This document shows, in pieces, positions 37,670 to 48,581 of a stretch of 64,000 bases of DNA. Position numbers and translations under genes: made by a program. The notes under the pieces were generated by a model that was not told the DNA's origin, ran no database searches, and worked only from the letters and a program-made list of their open reading frames with translations. The DNA is from Geosiphon pyriformis (lineage: Eukaryota; Glomeromycota; Glomeromycetes; Archaeosporales; Geosiphonaceae): positions 190,519-254,518 of the forward strand of contig JAAOMT010000502.1 of NCBI GenBank assembly GCA_016748015.1, in the 5' to 3' direction. Within the stretch, counting starts at the first letter, position 1, and each line of letters opens with the position of its first letter.

Positions 37670-38160
37670 AAACATATATATATATATATAGCAATATTCT
37701 ATTTGGTTAAAATTTGTTTTATAATGTCTACTGGATATAGGCATATGTTAATATTATATCAATATATATTTTTTATTCAAAAATATTATAATTTGTTTAT
37801 CTAATAATAAAAACATACATATATATATATAGCCAAATATGTTGTTAATATTAGTAATATTTTAAGTGGTAAGTGGTTACTGTTTGGCTAAAATTTGTTT
37901 TTTAGTGTTTACTAAATATAAACATGTGCTAATATTATATTAATGCATACTTTTTATTCAAAAATATTATAATTTGTTTATTTAATAGCAAAAACACACA
38001 CATATATATATATAGTCAAAAATACTACTAATATTAGTAATATTTTAAGTGACAAATAATTACTATTTGACTGAAATTTGTTATATTATATCAATATTTA
38101 CTTTTTATACAAAAATATTATAATTTGTTTATTTAATAGCAAGAATATATATGTATGTAT
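37670..38160 (+). repeat. Tandem repeat of about 182 bp, three units
   Basis: Each unit contains (TA)n, then atttggytraaatttgtt, an 'aatattatat' tract, 'tattcaaaaatattataatt' plus tgtttat, and 'ttaatattagtaatatttta'. The phrase starting tttgg/tttga falls at about 37702, 37883 and 38066, giving a period of 181-183. Units differ by scattered transitions. A fourth unit continues on the other side of the Tc1 insertion at 39493-39690. Confidence 0.82.
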
Positions 38161-38161
38161 A

Positions 38162-39490
38162 GGAGAGTATAAAAAATATTGGACACTTTTATAATATGTT
38201 ATATAAAAGAACTAACTTATGAATCGTTAATTTTTTATTATTATATTAAAATACATGTTAATATTTTGTTTGACCCCCATTTGCTTCAAGAATAGCTTGA
38301 ATTTGACGTGACATAAACTTGATCAAATTATGATAGTAATTTACAAGTATCACATCCTATTCTTCCTTAACCCACTGTTCTAATTGTACAATATTTGAGC
38401 ATTGTGAATTATGTTGACAAATTTTAACTTCAATATATGACCAAAAATTTTCTATTGGAGTAATATTAGGACTTTGTGCTAGCCAAGAAAGTAATTCAAC
38501 ATTTGAAAAGGTAAGAAAAAAACATGCAACTTTTGATGTGTGAATTGATGCATTGTCTTCCTGAAAAAAAAACTTTTTTTTAGTTTTTTTTGCATGAAGT
38601 TTTACTGTAAGAATTACATAATTAGCCAAGATTTCATAGTGTATAACTTCAGTAATATGACTAACCAAAGGAACTAAAGAACTCAAACCAACCCATGAAA
38701 AACATCACCAAAACATGCGACCAAAGCTTTTTCTAACTGTGGCTGCAATACAATCCTTATGAAACTCTTTGGAAGGTTTACGCCATACACGTCCAAATCT
38801 TGTAGTTCTTAATTGTGTATATGTAGATTCATCTGACCAAACACCTCATTTAAAATCTTCTATTGTCCAATTTTAATAAGTACAAGCCCATTATAACCGT
38901 TTTTTTTTATTTGATTTAGAAATTAATGGCTTGAAACAAGGAATGCACGAGTGAAGTCCTTCTTAAGCTAATCTATTTTAAATAGTTTATATAGAAATAG
39001 ATTTGTTGATATCTTTAATAAAATTCAATTGTATTTGAGAAAAAGTTTGGTGGTAGGTTTTTTTATTCTCCATTATTGAATATTTGAGTTGTTCATGTGC
39101 ACATTTGTCAAGAATTTGTGGTCAGTCTGTTCATTTTTTAGGAAGTTTTTTTAGCTCGTATAACTTCATACATGCATTACAGAAGAACGTGAACATTCAA
39201 TAGTCATGGAAATCTCACTGTTTGTATGTCTTAATTTTTTTGCTGAAATAATCTTTCCTTTTTGGTATTCAGAAAGTTTTTTTCCAAGACACATTTGATG
39301 CGGTAAATTTTTTCATGACAAAAATGTTTGATATTTTATATATACACATATGATTTACTGTTGTGTTTTACAAGAACGCGATTTATGTTGATTTGTAGAT
39401 TATAACTATAAGTAATTATAAAAAAAGTTATGGGTTAAATTGGTAATGGTATAACAATATATAGCCTTTTTTATATATTATATCCCCCTG
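38162..39490 (-). mobile_element. Tc1/mariner element inserted into the tandem repeat
   Basis: The left end reads ggagagtataaaaaatattg followed by gacac; the right end reads ...tatccccctg, then TA. The ends are related (right end inward: cagggggatataa) but the left lacks the first CA. TA stands at 38160-38161 and 39491-39492. Length is about 1.33 kb. It interrupts the ~182-bp repeat. Composition is clearly less AT-extreme than the flanks, so it arrived after most of the decay. It belongs to a different family from the 19202 element. Confidence 0.83.
38357..39294 (-). pseudogene. Tc1-like transposase with a few inactivating changes
   Basis: The minus strand from the ATG at 39294 reads MCLGKKLSEYQKGKIISAKK (helix-turn-helix), frame-broken in the middle, then 'WSDESTYTQLRTTRFGRVW', 'KPSKEFHKDCIAATVRKSFG', 'FSWVGLSSLVPLV', 'FFFQEDNASIHTSKVA', 'LSWLAQSPNITPIENFWSYI' and stop at 38357. 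The three catalytic acidic residues (SDES, QEDN, IENFW) are kept. A TGA replaces a Trp (TGG) just before 'CFSWVG', a G-to-A change. Expected length is about 312 residues. Close to functional but broken. Confidence 0.85.
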
Positions 39491-39492
39491 TA

Positions 39493-39690
39493 TGTATATA
39501 CATACATATAGTCAAAAGTATTACTAATATTAGTAATATTTCAAGTAATAAATAGCTGCTATTTGGCTGAAATTTGTTATATTGTGCCAACTAAACATAA
39601 GTATATATTAATATTATATAAATATCTACTTTTTATTTAAAAATACTACAACTTGTTTATCTAACAAAGCAAAAACATTTCTGTAAAATT
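39493..39690 (+). repeat. Fourth unit of the ~182-bp tandem repeat, split off by a Tc1 insertion
   Basis: Begins with atacatacatatagtcaaaa, then 'ttactaatattagtaatatt' and 'atttggctgaaatttgttat', which matches the units at 37670-38160. It adjoins the 3' end of the decayed DDE transposon. Confidence 0.8.
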
Positions 39691-39739
39691 TATACTTTTT
39701 AATAATTTTGAATATATTAGATTTATTATAACTAAAACT

Positions 39740-41774
39740 ATATATAGAAATATAATGAAAAGTTTTTCATAAATAGACTTAAACATGCTTGATAAGAATA
39801 TTATCTAGAATCTTTAGAAATTTTTTTTCTAATAAGCCAAATTTGTAATTACAGTTTACTTGAACTTTTCATTTTGCTTCTTTCTAAATTTGTTTAATGA
39901 AATTACATTTACAATAAAACTTGAAATACAATAAGAACTCATGTTTACTAATTGTTTTTATGGCTTGTTGCAATCATATTTTCTTAGCCAAAAAGTTTGA
40001 TTGGTTTGCAATATAATGCCAAGTACAGTATATAGGAAAAGAATCGATTTCAGATAAAATAAATAGTGTTTTAGCTTTATTATAATTACAATTGCTATCT
40101 GAATTCTTATTTTTTTTGAATTACTTCTTTGTATACATAAGATACAGACCATTAATTCACAAATTTTGTTTTTGTAGAATGCAACACAATTTTTTTGGTT
40201 TATTATTCTTATTTTATATATCTTGACTGATCTTTATTTCATCTTGAATAAACCATATTGTATAACATTTTTATTGTTTGTCTTTTTCTTTAAGATTCAG
40301 TTTTGTCAAAATCAAAGCATCACTTATATAAGCATTATGATTAGATGATTGATTAAAGCAAATATTTTTTTACAGTTGGAATAAAGATATTCAAAAAGAG
40401 GAATTGCTTTCTGTACTAACTTGTTGATTATATTGTCACTTTTTTATCAGCTATTTTGGGATGTTTTTGGCTTAATAATAACTTTAGCTTTTATTGAAAG
40501 ATTTAGTTTTTTGTTATTGTTATCACTAATATGCAATGTTTCATAACATAGACACATAAAATTAGAGACTATTAAGACTTAACTTTTGCCTTTTTTCTTG
40601 ATATGTCTTTCTTTTTCTATGAGTCATATACTGGATTGGTCATTAAAGACATAAAAGTATGTCTTATTATAAATAACTAAAACATGTTCTGTAGAGTTAA
40701 TAAGTAGATTTAAAATTGGTAGTATTATTAATTTCTTATTTTTTGGTTTAAATAACTTCATAAAATGAGCATATTACATTATTTTTGTTGTAAATATTTA
40801 ACAATATGCTATAACATCCTCTTGTTTGTGCTCATTATAATAAATGTTTTGCTCATTTCTGTAAAATGTATAACCTTATTTTCGCAATTATTGAATTATA
40901 GTAGATTCTGGAACATAATAATTATTAATATTGAAGTATTATGAAATGACCTTGTCACAAAAAAAGACTTGTAACAAAAATACTTTTTGGTTCTAAAATT
41001 TTGCATTGTGAAGCCATTTTAAGCATGTTTTTTTAATGTCTTCATTTATGAACAATGAAATATGCTTAATATACTTGCCTTAAAATCTTGGAGGAAGTTG
41101 GCCATAAAGAAAAAATAGTCTGTCTATTTGTATAAACAATGAACAGCTCATTTATTTCTCTGATTTTTTTGCTTTCCAAGAACAGAAAGTACAATATGAC
41201 TGCTATTTTTGACTTTGTCTTCTTCATTTAATATATTTGTAAAGTATAAGATTAAGTATTGCATATGAAAATAATTAAAAATGCTTAAGGATAAAGCTTG
41301 ACATTTTCGTTCATTATGTAAAACATTAAGTTTTTTTTGCAAAAAACAAAGTTTTTTTTTCATATTGCAGTTGGCTTCATCTTTTTTTTCTTCATAATGA
41401 CTATTTGATTCTGGTTTTTTGTCTTAATAGGAGATTATAGAAGCAAAAAAAGTGGTAATTGGCTTGCATGTTTTTGCAATTTGCATATGCTTCCTTTCTA
41501 TTCTTCTTTTGCACTTTAGACTGCTTTGAAATTCACTTGTGTATGCTTTTCTTAGATAATATCCAGCTGAATCTTCCCATTTCAAGAGTTTCTGTTCATT
41601 TTCATAAATCAAAAAATCAAGTTTTGCATTTGAAATTATATCTTTACTTTCATCTAGTTGTTTATCTTCACAATGTGATAGTTGTAATGTTGCCTTTACT
41701 TTTAATTCTTTCTGTCTTTTTTTCATATTTTGAGCTTTTTTATTTCTAATCAAATAAATAAAAATAATCAGCAC
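39740..41774 (-). pseudogene. Decayed DDE transposase of a large fungal DNA-transposon family
   Basis: The minus strand from about 41774 reads 'MKKRQKELKVKATLQLSHCE' with 'SAGYYLRKAYTSEFQSS' and 'CKPITTFFA'; then 'LCFLQKKLNVLHNERKCQAL'; 'LYGQLPPRF*GKYIKHISLF' near 41100-41050; 'EHVLVIYNKTYFYVFNDQSS' near 40690; 'CFNQSSNHNAYISDAL' near 40350; 'ILQTNQTFWLRKYDCNKP' near 40000; and 'CNFI*QI' near 39890 (stop inserted). I recognise this as a transposase annotated as 'DDE superfamily endonuclease' in Rhizophagus; there the motifs are HDETYFY and FDQSSNH, so Asp is Asn here at 40666-40668 and 40352-40354. Changes are of the same C-to-T and G-to-A type as in the retroelements. Family identity is from memory; no terminal repeats found. 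Confidence 0.68.
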
Positions 41775-43411
41775 ATAAATATAAAATTATACAAAAAGAA
41801 ATGTTAATATATACATACAAACGAGGCAATTTGTATTTAGAAAGCTATTGATATGAAAAAAAGATGAAACTATTGTATTACTCAAAGTATGTACAGTATA
41901 CATCTATATTTTCGACCAATTACACAAGATAATATACACATGACCTTCTCATATAACCTGTAGTAAGAGGTCCAATTTGTTTATTAGCTATATAAAAGAA
42001 AGTAATTTTAAAATACTATAACTCTATCAATACTTGTTCAATTTTTAAAAGGAGAAACAAGTTTTAATCCTTAGAAGCAGCTTAAAAAGACTTATTTGAT
42101 AGTTTTTGTCTCCTTATACTGAATAAGATGCCTTAGCATTTTGAATTCAGATCTTAAAATATGTGTGTTAAGGTGATATGCACCATATTTGTAAATAATC
42201 TCAATAAAAAAGTTTTAGTTATTAAACATTTTTAACAAGAAAATTTTACAATAAATATTCAGCCATTTTTAAAGAAAGTTGGAATTTTAACTTCCTATTT
42301 TTAAATCCCATAGTGTTCTTGAGGTGAGGCAATTTCGTCTTAACCCGAGAAGCGTGATTGATTTTGTTTTAATTTCTCTTGTTGTGAAGTTGTCACTTCA
42401 TATCAATGAACAGTTTCTAAATAAAACTGAAAATAAATATTATAAGTTGAAAGGCTTGAATTTTTTTAAAATACCAAATATGGATGATGAGCCTTAGCAG
42501 AACTCATTTCCGAAGCGGTTTTGGAGAAATTACTTTTTATGAAATCGATTTCGCTGAAAAATTATACAATGGTCTCTCGATTCCAAATATAAGATGTTGA
42601 TTTGTATAAAAAAAGAATTTATTCTTCCCGATTATCTCTAATGTCTTTAGAGTTTCAAATTGGTTGACCAACAAGGCAAAATACCTCTTTTTAGTGGCAA
42701 AATATAAAGATACCCATTTTTAGTCTCTTCTCTTTGTTATCCAACAAAACCTTGATAACCTCCGCATTCAGTCATAGCAATTTTAAAAATCGTTTGAAAT
42801 GACCAAAAAATTAATTGCCAATAATCAAGTTCTCTAGATTTTTCAAGATTTTATCACAAAATATCCTCAAAATAGTTTTTACTTAGAATTCTCCCATCAA
42901 TTGGCAATTATTATTAAATATTTTTGTGAGAATTAATTATTGTTAATGAAAAATTTTTCGTTATCTATAAAATCCTTTTATTGCTTTGAGAATTATGTAC
43001 TAGTTATAAATTTATTTATTTTATACTTAGGTTAAAAATTGTGTTTATTTCAATTTGGCTTATTTTTACTTGGAAAATTTCAAAGGTAACGAAATTTAAT
43101 ATACTTAAGGTTGGAACTAGCAACCTGAATATTACAGATTCTAAAAATTAAATACTAACAAAGAAAACTAAATAATAAATGCAAATATAGTCATAAAAAC
43201 TAAGATGCCAACCAAAAAGTCATTATCATTTAATATAGACTGGAAATTTTTCTTTCGGAAAAGTCAAATCCTCACATTGAAAATTTTATTAATCATATCC
43301 TGAAAATCGTCTTTCTAGATATTTTAACATATTCTCAATATCTTTTTCAACTCATGAGAATTTTCTATAAGGCTTTTTTCTCATTCAAAATTTAAAAATG
43401 TATCATTTCAC
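41775..43411. other. Non-coding: transposon edge to 3' side of the hexokinase gene
   Basis: Base composition rises to normal near 42.3 kb. No coding frame or repeat was recognised. The left part (41.8-42.3 kb) may hold the 5' end of the decayed DDE transposon. Confidence 0.5.
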
Positions 43412-45007
43412 TCAGCCCAACCGCTCAGATTTTTTTGAATACATCATTGCAATAATAGCAGCACCAAGACATCCACCATCCTGAACTCCAACAATCTTCA
43501 CTAGGGTACTTATTTTTTCACCCAAGATCAATTTCAAAGTATCCTTCATTCCTTGAGAGAATTGTTGATATTTGTGATATATCGATCCATCAATAGCTAT
43601 GGTAATATCTGTTTCGATTTTTGAGAAATCCCCGTATCTTAATTTCAGCAATGAGGCTAGACCCGCGGCGGCGAGTTGAGATGCTCGAATAGTATAACAT
43701 CTGATTATAGATTTGAGAATTTGGATATCAAAATGGCTAGTTATTGATGGATTGATTGAAAGTTTTTCGTTCAGGAGTTCAATAATTTTTGCAAAATTGG
43801 CCTCCCTTAAAAAAATTCAAAGACTGTTAAATATAACCTTATAGTAACTAAATTTCAAGAAATTAATCAAATATTCAACAGTTACCCATCGATTTTCGAA
43901 ATCAACTCAGTATTAATCGAATTCTTTTCCATAAATGCGCTCGGTAAAACGTCACCAAACAACCCCAAATTCTCAGCAAAATCAAGCAGTGTCAAACGAA
44001 CCAATTCACCGAGATAATATCCACCAATCATCTTTTCATACGGTTGAAATTTTGGTTTATCACTTTTTTCATCAAGCAATAAATCATATTTGGTAAAAGG
44101 TAAGAAATCGTTCTTTATAAGGCCCCATTCGGTATTAATTAACATGATATCTTCTTCCAAATTTAAAGAAGTTGCCCTAGGGAATGTGGTTTTTTTAATG
44201 GAAGAAATTGGAACAATGCAAGCTGCATTTGTGCCAGTGGCAAAAACTGCAGCAATTACGCTTTTTGGGTCGGTATATGCTTGAGCTACTAGTGTGCTAA
44301 TTGTGTCGTTTACAATTGCAACTATTTTAATCTTCAGATTCTGTCATATTTTAGGACTTATTATGAGTTATTTAATATATTATAAATCGACAAAAGAAAT
44401 TTATCTTTCTTACCTGACGATCAAATGCAGAATTTAGAAGCTGGACAACATCATTTCCTACCAATCCAGGTACTGTAAAACCTTTTCCCATTTTCATTGC
44501 GATCCCTTTATCAATGGCAATCTGTCTTTAAATTTAAGATGTTCTTTGTGGATGAAAATTTTTGACTGGAACAAAAGTTATGTAAATCACTTACTGAACC
44601 GGGAAGCTAAAGGTTACGCCCATTTTTAATTCGTCACAAATAATATCAACTCCTTCAACCGACTTTTTAACGCATCGAGAAACCCAATCAAATAAAACCT
44701 CAACAGCCACGGTTTTAGATTCCTCGGGAATGCGAAAATGATTTTGTTTAATTTCAAAATTTCCATTGCCTAATAGACGAACTACAGCAACTTGTAAATT
44801 TGTGCCACCAAAATCCATTGCAAGAAAAGTACCAGTTTCGTTTCCCGTTGGCAAGCACGTAACATAAGATGGTATCATTATCGTCTCATCTTTGCTGAGA
44901 CCATTTTGATAGTTAGCAACGAAAGCAGAAATTATATTTGAAAGTGATTCACATGTTTGTATAATATTTTGCTCGAAGGCTTCGATTTTGAGCCGTTCGG
45001 TAGGCAT
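43412..45007 (-). CDS. Hexokinase-family sugar kinase, divergent
   Basis: Four exons on the minus strand: 45007-44595, 44525-44414, 44340-43886, 43805-43412. All introns are GT-AG, 69-80 nt; the joined frame is 457 residues, a normal length for a single hexokinase. Motifs: ATP phosphate-1 loop 'FLAMDFGGTNLQV'; sugar site 'GVTFSFPVQQIAIDKGIAM'; 'VPGLVGNDVVQLL'; catalytic Asp in 'IVAIVNDTISTLVAQAYTD'; 'FATGTNAACI'; 'INTEWGLI'; 'MIGGYYLGELVRLTLLDF'; C-terminal 'IAIDGSIYHKY' and 'VQDGGCLGAAIIAM'. It would phosphorylate glucose or fructose in the cytosol. Oddities: where glucokinases have WTKGF this has KMGKGF, so the glucose-binding Thr is Gly; and the usual DGSGVGAA is DGGCLGAA. It may be a low-activity or regulatory paralogue. 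The ATG at 45007 was chosen because no in-frame ATG precedes it nearby. Confidence 0.9.
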
Positions 45008-45081
45008 TTTCACAAAATGAAAATTTGTTCAATGTCCTATGCTTGTCATTAAGCCACATTATTTAGAATATGTTTATTGCG

Positions 45082-45290
45082 CTACCTCTAAAAAGTAACG
45101 CCCGATTTGCATGTGTAACCATTGTAAAAAATCAAAGATATCAAGTTTTCTCACTTTTGAACAGATAAACTTACTTTTTACGACTCGCCAACATTATTTT
45201 TGTATAAAAAATGAACCTGTCAAATGAAATTAACGACGAGAAGATTCTGGGCATGCATGGAAAGAGCAGGAAAAATGCAAACTTATTTGT
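45082..45290 (+). mobile_element. 5' end fragment of a Tc1/mariner element
   Basis: At 45090-45107 the sequence aaaaagtaacgcccgatt is identical over 18 bases to the terminal repeat of the element at 18262. 105 bases on, an ATG at 45211 opens MNLSNEINDEKILGMHGKSR, which resembles the start of a Tc1 transposase helix-turn-helix; the reading is lost by about 45290. No opposite end is found. The fragment begins only about 75 bp upstream of the hexokinase start codon and so sits in its promoter region. Confidence 0.7.
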
Positions 45291-46940
45291 TCTATAATTT
45301 TTTGTTTGATATGTTAATTTACTTTATTGTGCTTTAACAAAAAACTTCAAATATCTTTTCATGCTTAAAATAAGATTTTTGCCTAAACATGAATTTCTTA
45401 TCAATAATATTGTTAATAACTTTATTAATTCAATAAAATATATAAATATGTATTGTATTTAATCATATTTTTTCAATACCACTTGATATATCAAATATCA
45501 TATGATCAGATAAAAACGTCTCATGTGATAAAGTAATAGTTGATGCATTTCATCAGAAATGAGGTTCTCACATAACAAATCACATTTAAAATATCTCAGG
45601 AGACATTTAAGGCAAAATGATAGTTGAGACACAACATAAGAAAACATAAAATTTACAAAATTTCTTTGGCATTACGCCAAATACTTTGCTAAAATGTTTT
45701 CCATAATTTTAAATTATTATTTTAATTGACTAAATATGAATTAAATGATAAGAAGTGTTTTTAAAATTTTATTTATTCATATTTTCATATTTTGGTTTAC
45801 TAAGTTATTATATTTAAAATTTTGAAAATTATTTTATCGATAATATTAATTAAAGCAAGTTCAATTTTACATTTTAATTTAACCTGTATAAAATTAATAA
45901 AAATAATTAAACAAAATCTACTCCTATATATCTTAATTTAGTTAATTAAATATGTTCAATTTTTATTTATGCTTTTTTATTTGTAATCGTGATGAATAAC
46001 GATAGTAAAATAAAATATTATAAAGTAAAAAACAACAAACTGTTTATATATTTCAAAGTAAAGACTATATTTGATACGATATATTTCACATTATTTTGCA
46101 AAAATTAATCTTAAAATTAATAGAATACAATAGACAAAACTTTAAAATTTGGTTGGCTCTGTGAATAAATCTAATGTTTTTATTGATGATTACATGAATC
46201 TTGGAAATTTATGCATTTTTAATCCCAAAATTGAGTTTTCTTTTTTAAAAATGAATTATTTTCTTTTTGAGAAATGAACAAATTGGCACATTTGATAATC
46301 TAAAAAACCCGTAGCTGGCAAATTTGAAAATAATTAATCAGATATATCCTATATTGTTACTTTTTGCAGCATAATTTTCACTATAAATAAGTACTCCTAC
46401 ATTTTACATTTTTGGGTTTTAAAGAGCAATCCAAAGATCTAACAACTCTGCGTGACCCCCCAATCAAACATTCTGTGTGAGGGATAACTTTACACGCATC
46501 ATTTCCTTATTTCGATTCATTCCTAAAAAACATTCACTTGATCAATTCTGCCAATAACCTCTAATATTTATTGTAAATGCCTTGTACTACACTCTGCGGC
46601 GGTTTTCCTAAAACTTTTGGGAATTTATTTCTTTGTTTAGTCCCTATTCTCAATAATTACTATATAAATAAAGGTTTCAGAAAGCAAATTGAAATAGAAA
46701 GAGCATCAAATTTATAAACATTTTACCAAAAAGGTTCCTAAGCTTTTATTGATGTCATAATTTGACATGATCAGTGATACAAATCCGCCACATGAGCATC
46801 ACAAGGTATCTCTTGTCAACACACATAGCTTTAAGCAATGACTTCAATAAGAAATAAAATCTGGATTCCTTTCATTTTTCTCCCCCGATTCAAATTTACT
46901 CAAAAATTTTTACAGCTCATCTTAATAGTTTTCATTATCA
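45291..46940. other. Non-coding intergenic region
   Basis: No gene recognised. AT-rich stretch around 45.7-46.2 kb. The last 500 bases have higher GC and include a TATA-like element at 46661. Confidence 0.5.
46661..46670 (+). promoter_or_regulatory. Possible TATA element of the BTB-BACK-TLDc gene
   Basis: TATATAAATA in a less AT-rich context, 271 bp before the ATG at 46941. In such AT-rich DNA this may be chance. Confidence 0.25.
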
Positions 46941-48581
46941 ATGTTTCCTAAATTCTGGAACACATTCTCCCATGACATTAGTCAACTTCTTGAAGATTCC
47001 GATGAATACAATGTTATAATAGAAGCAGGTCAACCTCCCAATTTTCAAATTTTTCATTCACATTCCATCCTTTTGCGAGCACGATGTCCATATTTTAAGA
47101 TTGGTCTTTCGAGCAATTGGGCAAAGAAAGAAGGAGAGACCACAATATTCAAGAAGCCAAATATTTCCCCAAAGGTCTTTGGAATTATTTTAAGGTAGGC
47201 ATGCAATAATTTTTACAATAAACCTTTAATTCGATCTATCAAAAATTGAATTTTGAACCCGGAGATCCTGTTGTTATCTAGATTCATTTATAGCGGCAGA
47301 ATATCACTAGAAGGAGAAGACATCCCCACAATCCTTGACCTCCTAATAGCAGCCGATGAACTTCTGCTAGATGAAATATCAGACTACGTCCAAGACCATT
47401 TGCTTGAATACGAGTCAGAATGGCTTAAATCAAATTTAGTGTTTCTATGGAGTAAAATACATCCATATGAATCCTGCAAAAAAATGCAAGAACGATGTCT
47501 CAAATTAATTCTCAATGAACCACTAATGTTATTCGAATCTTCGCATTTTCTAAAACTTGAAGAATCGTTGTTGGCCCCGTTTTTGAAATTGAATGGACTG
47601 CAAATCGAGGAAGTTCAACTATGGAATTATATTTTGAAATGGGCGGGTTCAAAGAATCCGAGAATTGACAAGGACGTTAAATCGTGGTCGACAGAGGATT
47701 TTGACGTGATGAATTCAACACTGCAGGAGTGTCTACCTTTGATTGATTTTGAACATATGTCCTCAAGAGATTTTTATGATGGAGTATGGCCCTACAGGGC
47801 TCTACTTCCTGAAGGGCGCCTCGACGAAATTATAAGGTATTACAGCGAAATTTTTAGGCCCCAAATTCTTGGACAATCCCTTTCGAGAATTTTTTTTTCA
47901 TAACCCTAGGTTCCATATGAAACCAGAAGTCTACCCTAAAGGCGTTACTCTTGCATCACGATTACAATTTGATTCAGCTCTCATAAGACCATTGCATGTA
48001 GCCATGCTAGCAAGTTGGATAGATCGTTTGGGTCAAAAACGTTATTTGCTTGAAGAAACACCATACAGATTTCAGCTTCTTTTGAGGTATGACATTGAAT
48101 GAAATTGGCTAATATTCCAAGCTCCATCTTAATATGTCAAAATATACCAAATTTTAGAGGCACAAGAGATGGATTTGATTCAGAAACATTTCACAAAAAA
48201 TGTGATGAGCTAGGACGAACCGTTGTGATTATGCGAATAAACGGCACCCAAGAAATTATTGGGGGTTATAGTCCTACAACGTGGAGGACCACATCTGGTT
48301 ACTGGAATACAGAAGATAGCTTTCTATTCTCATTAGGAGCTCGAGGATCGATCGAGGATGCGAGACTTAGTCGTGTTTCACGGCCACGTTCATTTTATGC
48401 AATCCGGTTAAATGGGCCTGAACATGGGCCATGTTTTGGTGATAAGGATTTGATAATGCGTGGAAAGTTTGATCAGGAAGGAAGCTGTTCGTGTCAGAAA
48501 GATGATTATAGTGAAAGTATTACAGATGTTGGCTCGTTTGCTGTTGAAGAGTATGAAGTTTTCCAAGTTCTTAGGAAGTGA
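46941..48581 (+). CDS. BTB-BACK-TLDc domain protein
   Basis: Four exons: 46941-47194, 47282-47836, 47910-48086, 48158-48581; introns of 87, 73 and 71 nt, all GT-AG, keep one frame of 469 codons. Splicing out 47837-47909 removes a stop and restores frame. BTB about residues 1-95 ('DEYNVIIEAGQPPNFQIFHS', 'LLRARCPYFKIGLSSNWAKK', 'PNISPKVFGIILRFIYSGRI'); BACK about 100-270 ('LIAADELLLDEISDYVQDHL', 'LQIEEVQLWNYILKWAGSK', 'WSTEDFDVMNSTLQECLPLI'); TLDc about 275-469 ('HVAMLASWIDRL', 'GTRDGFDSETFHKKCD', 'QEIIGGYSPTTW', 'DSFLFSL', closing 'FAVEEYEVFQVLRK'). This architecture is expanded in arbuscular mycorrhizal fungi. BTB-BACK suggests a Cullin-3 adaptor; TLDc domains are linked to stress and V-ATPase regulation. 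The actual role is unknown. AATAAA lies 23 nt after the stop. Confidence 0.93.

Noticed and set aside
37670-39690. CRISPR array
   Set aside because: The repeat unit is about 182 bp with no short repeat-spacer alternation, and the genome is eukaryotic.
41459-41749. Plus-strand frame of 96 codons
   Set aside because: Antisense to the DDE transposase N-terminal piece.
47837-47909. Frameshift pseudogene interpretation of the BTB-BACK-TLDc gene
   Set aside because: A normal 73-nt GT-AG intron removes the stop and restores frame exactly.
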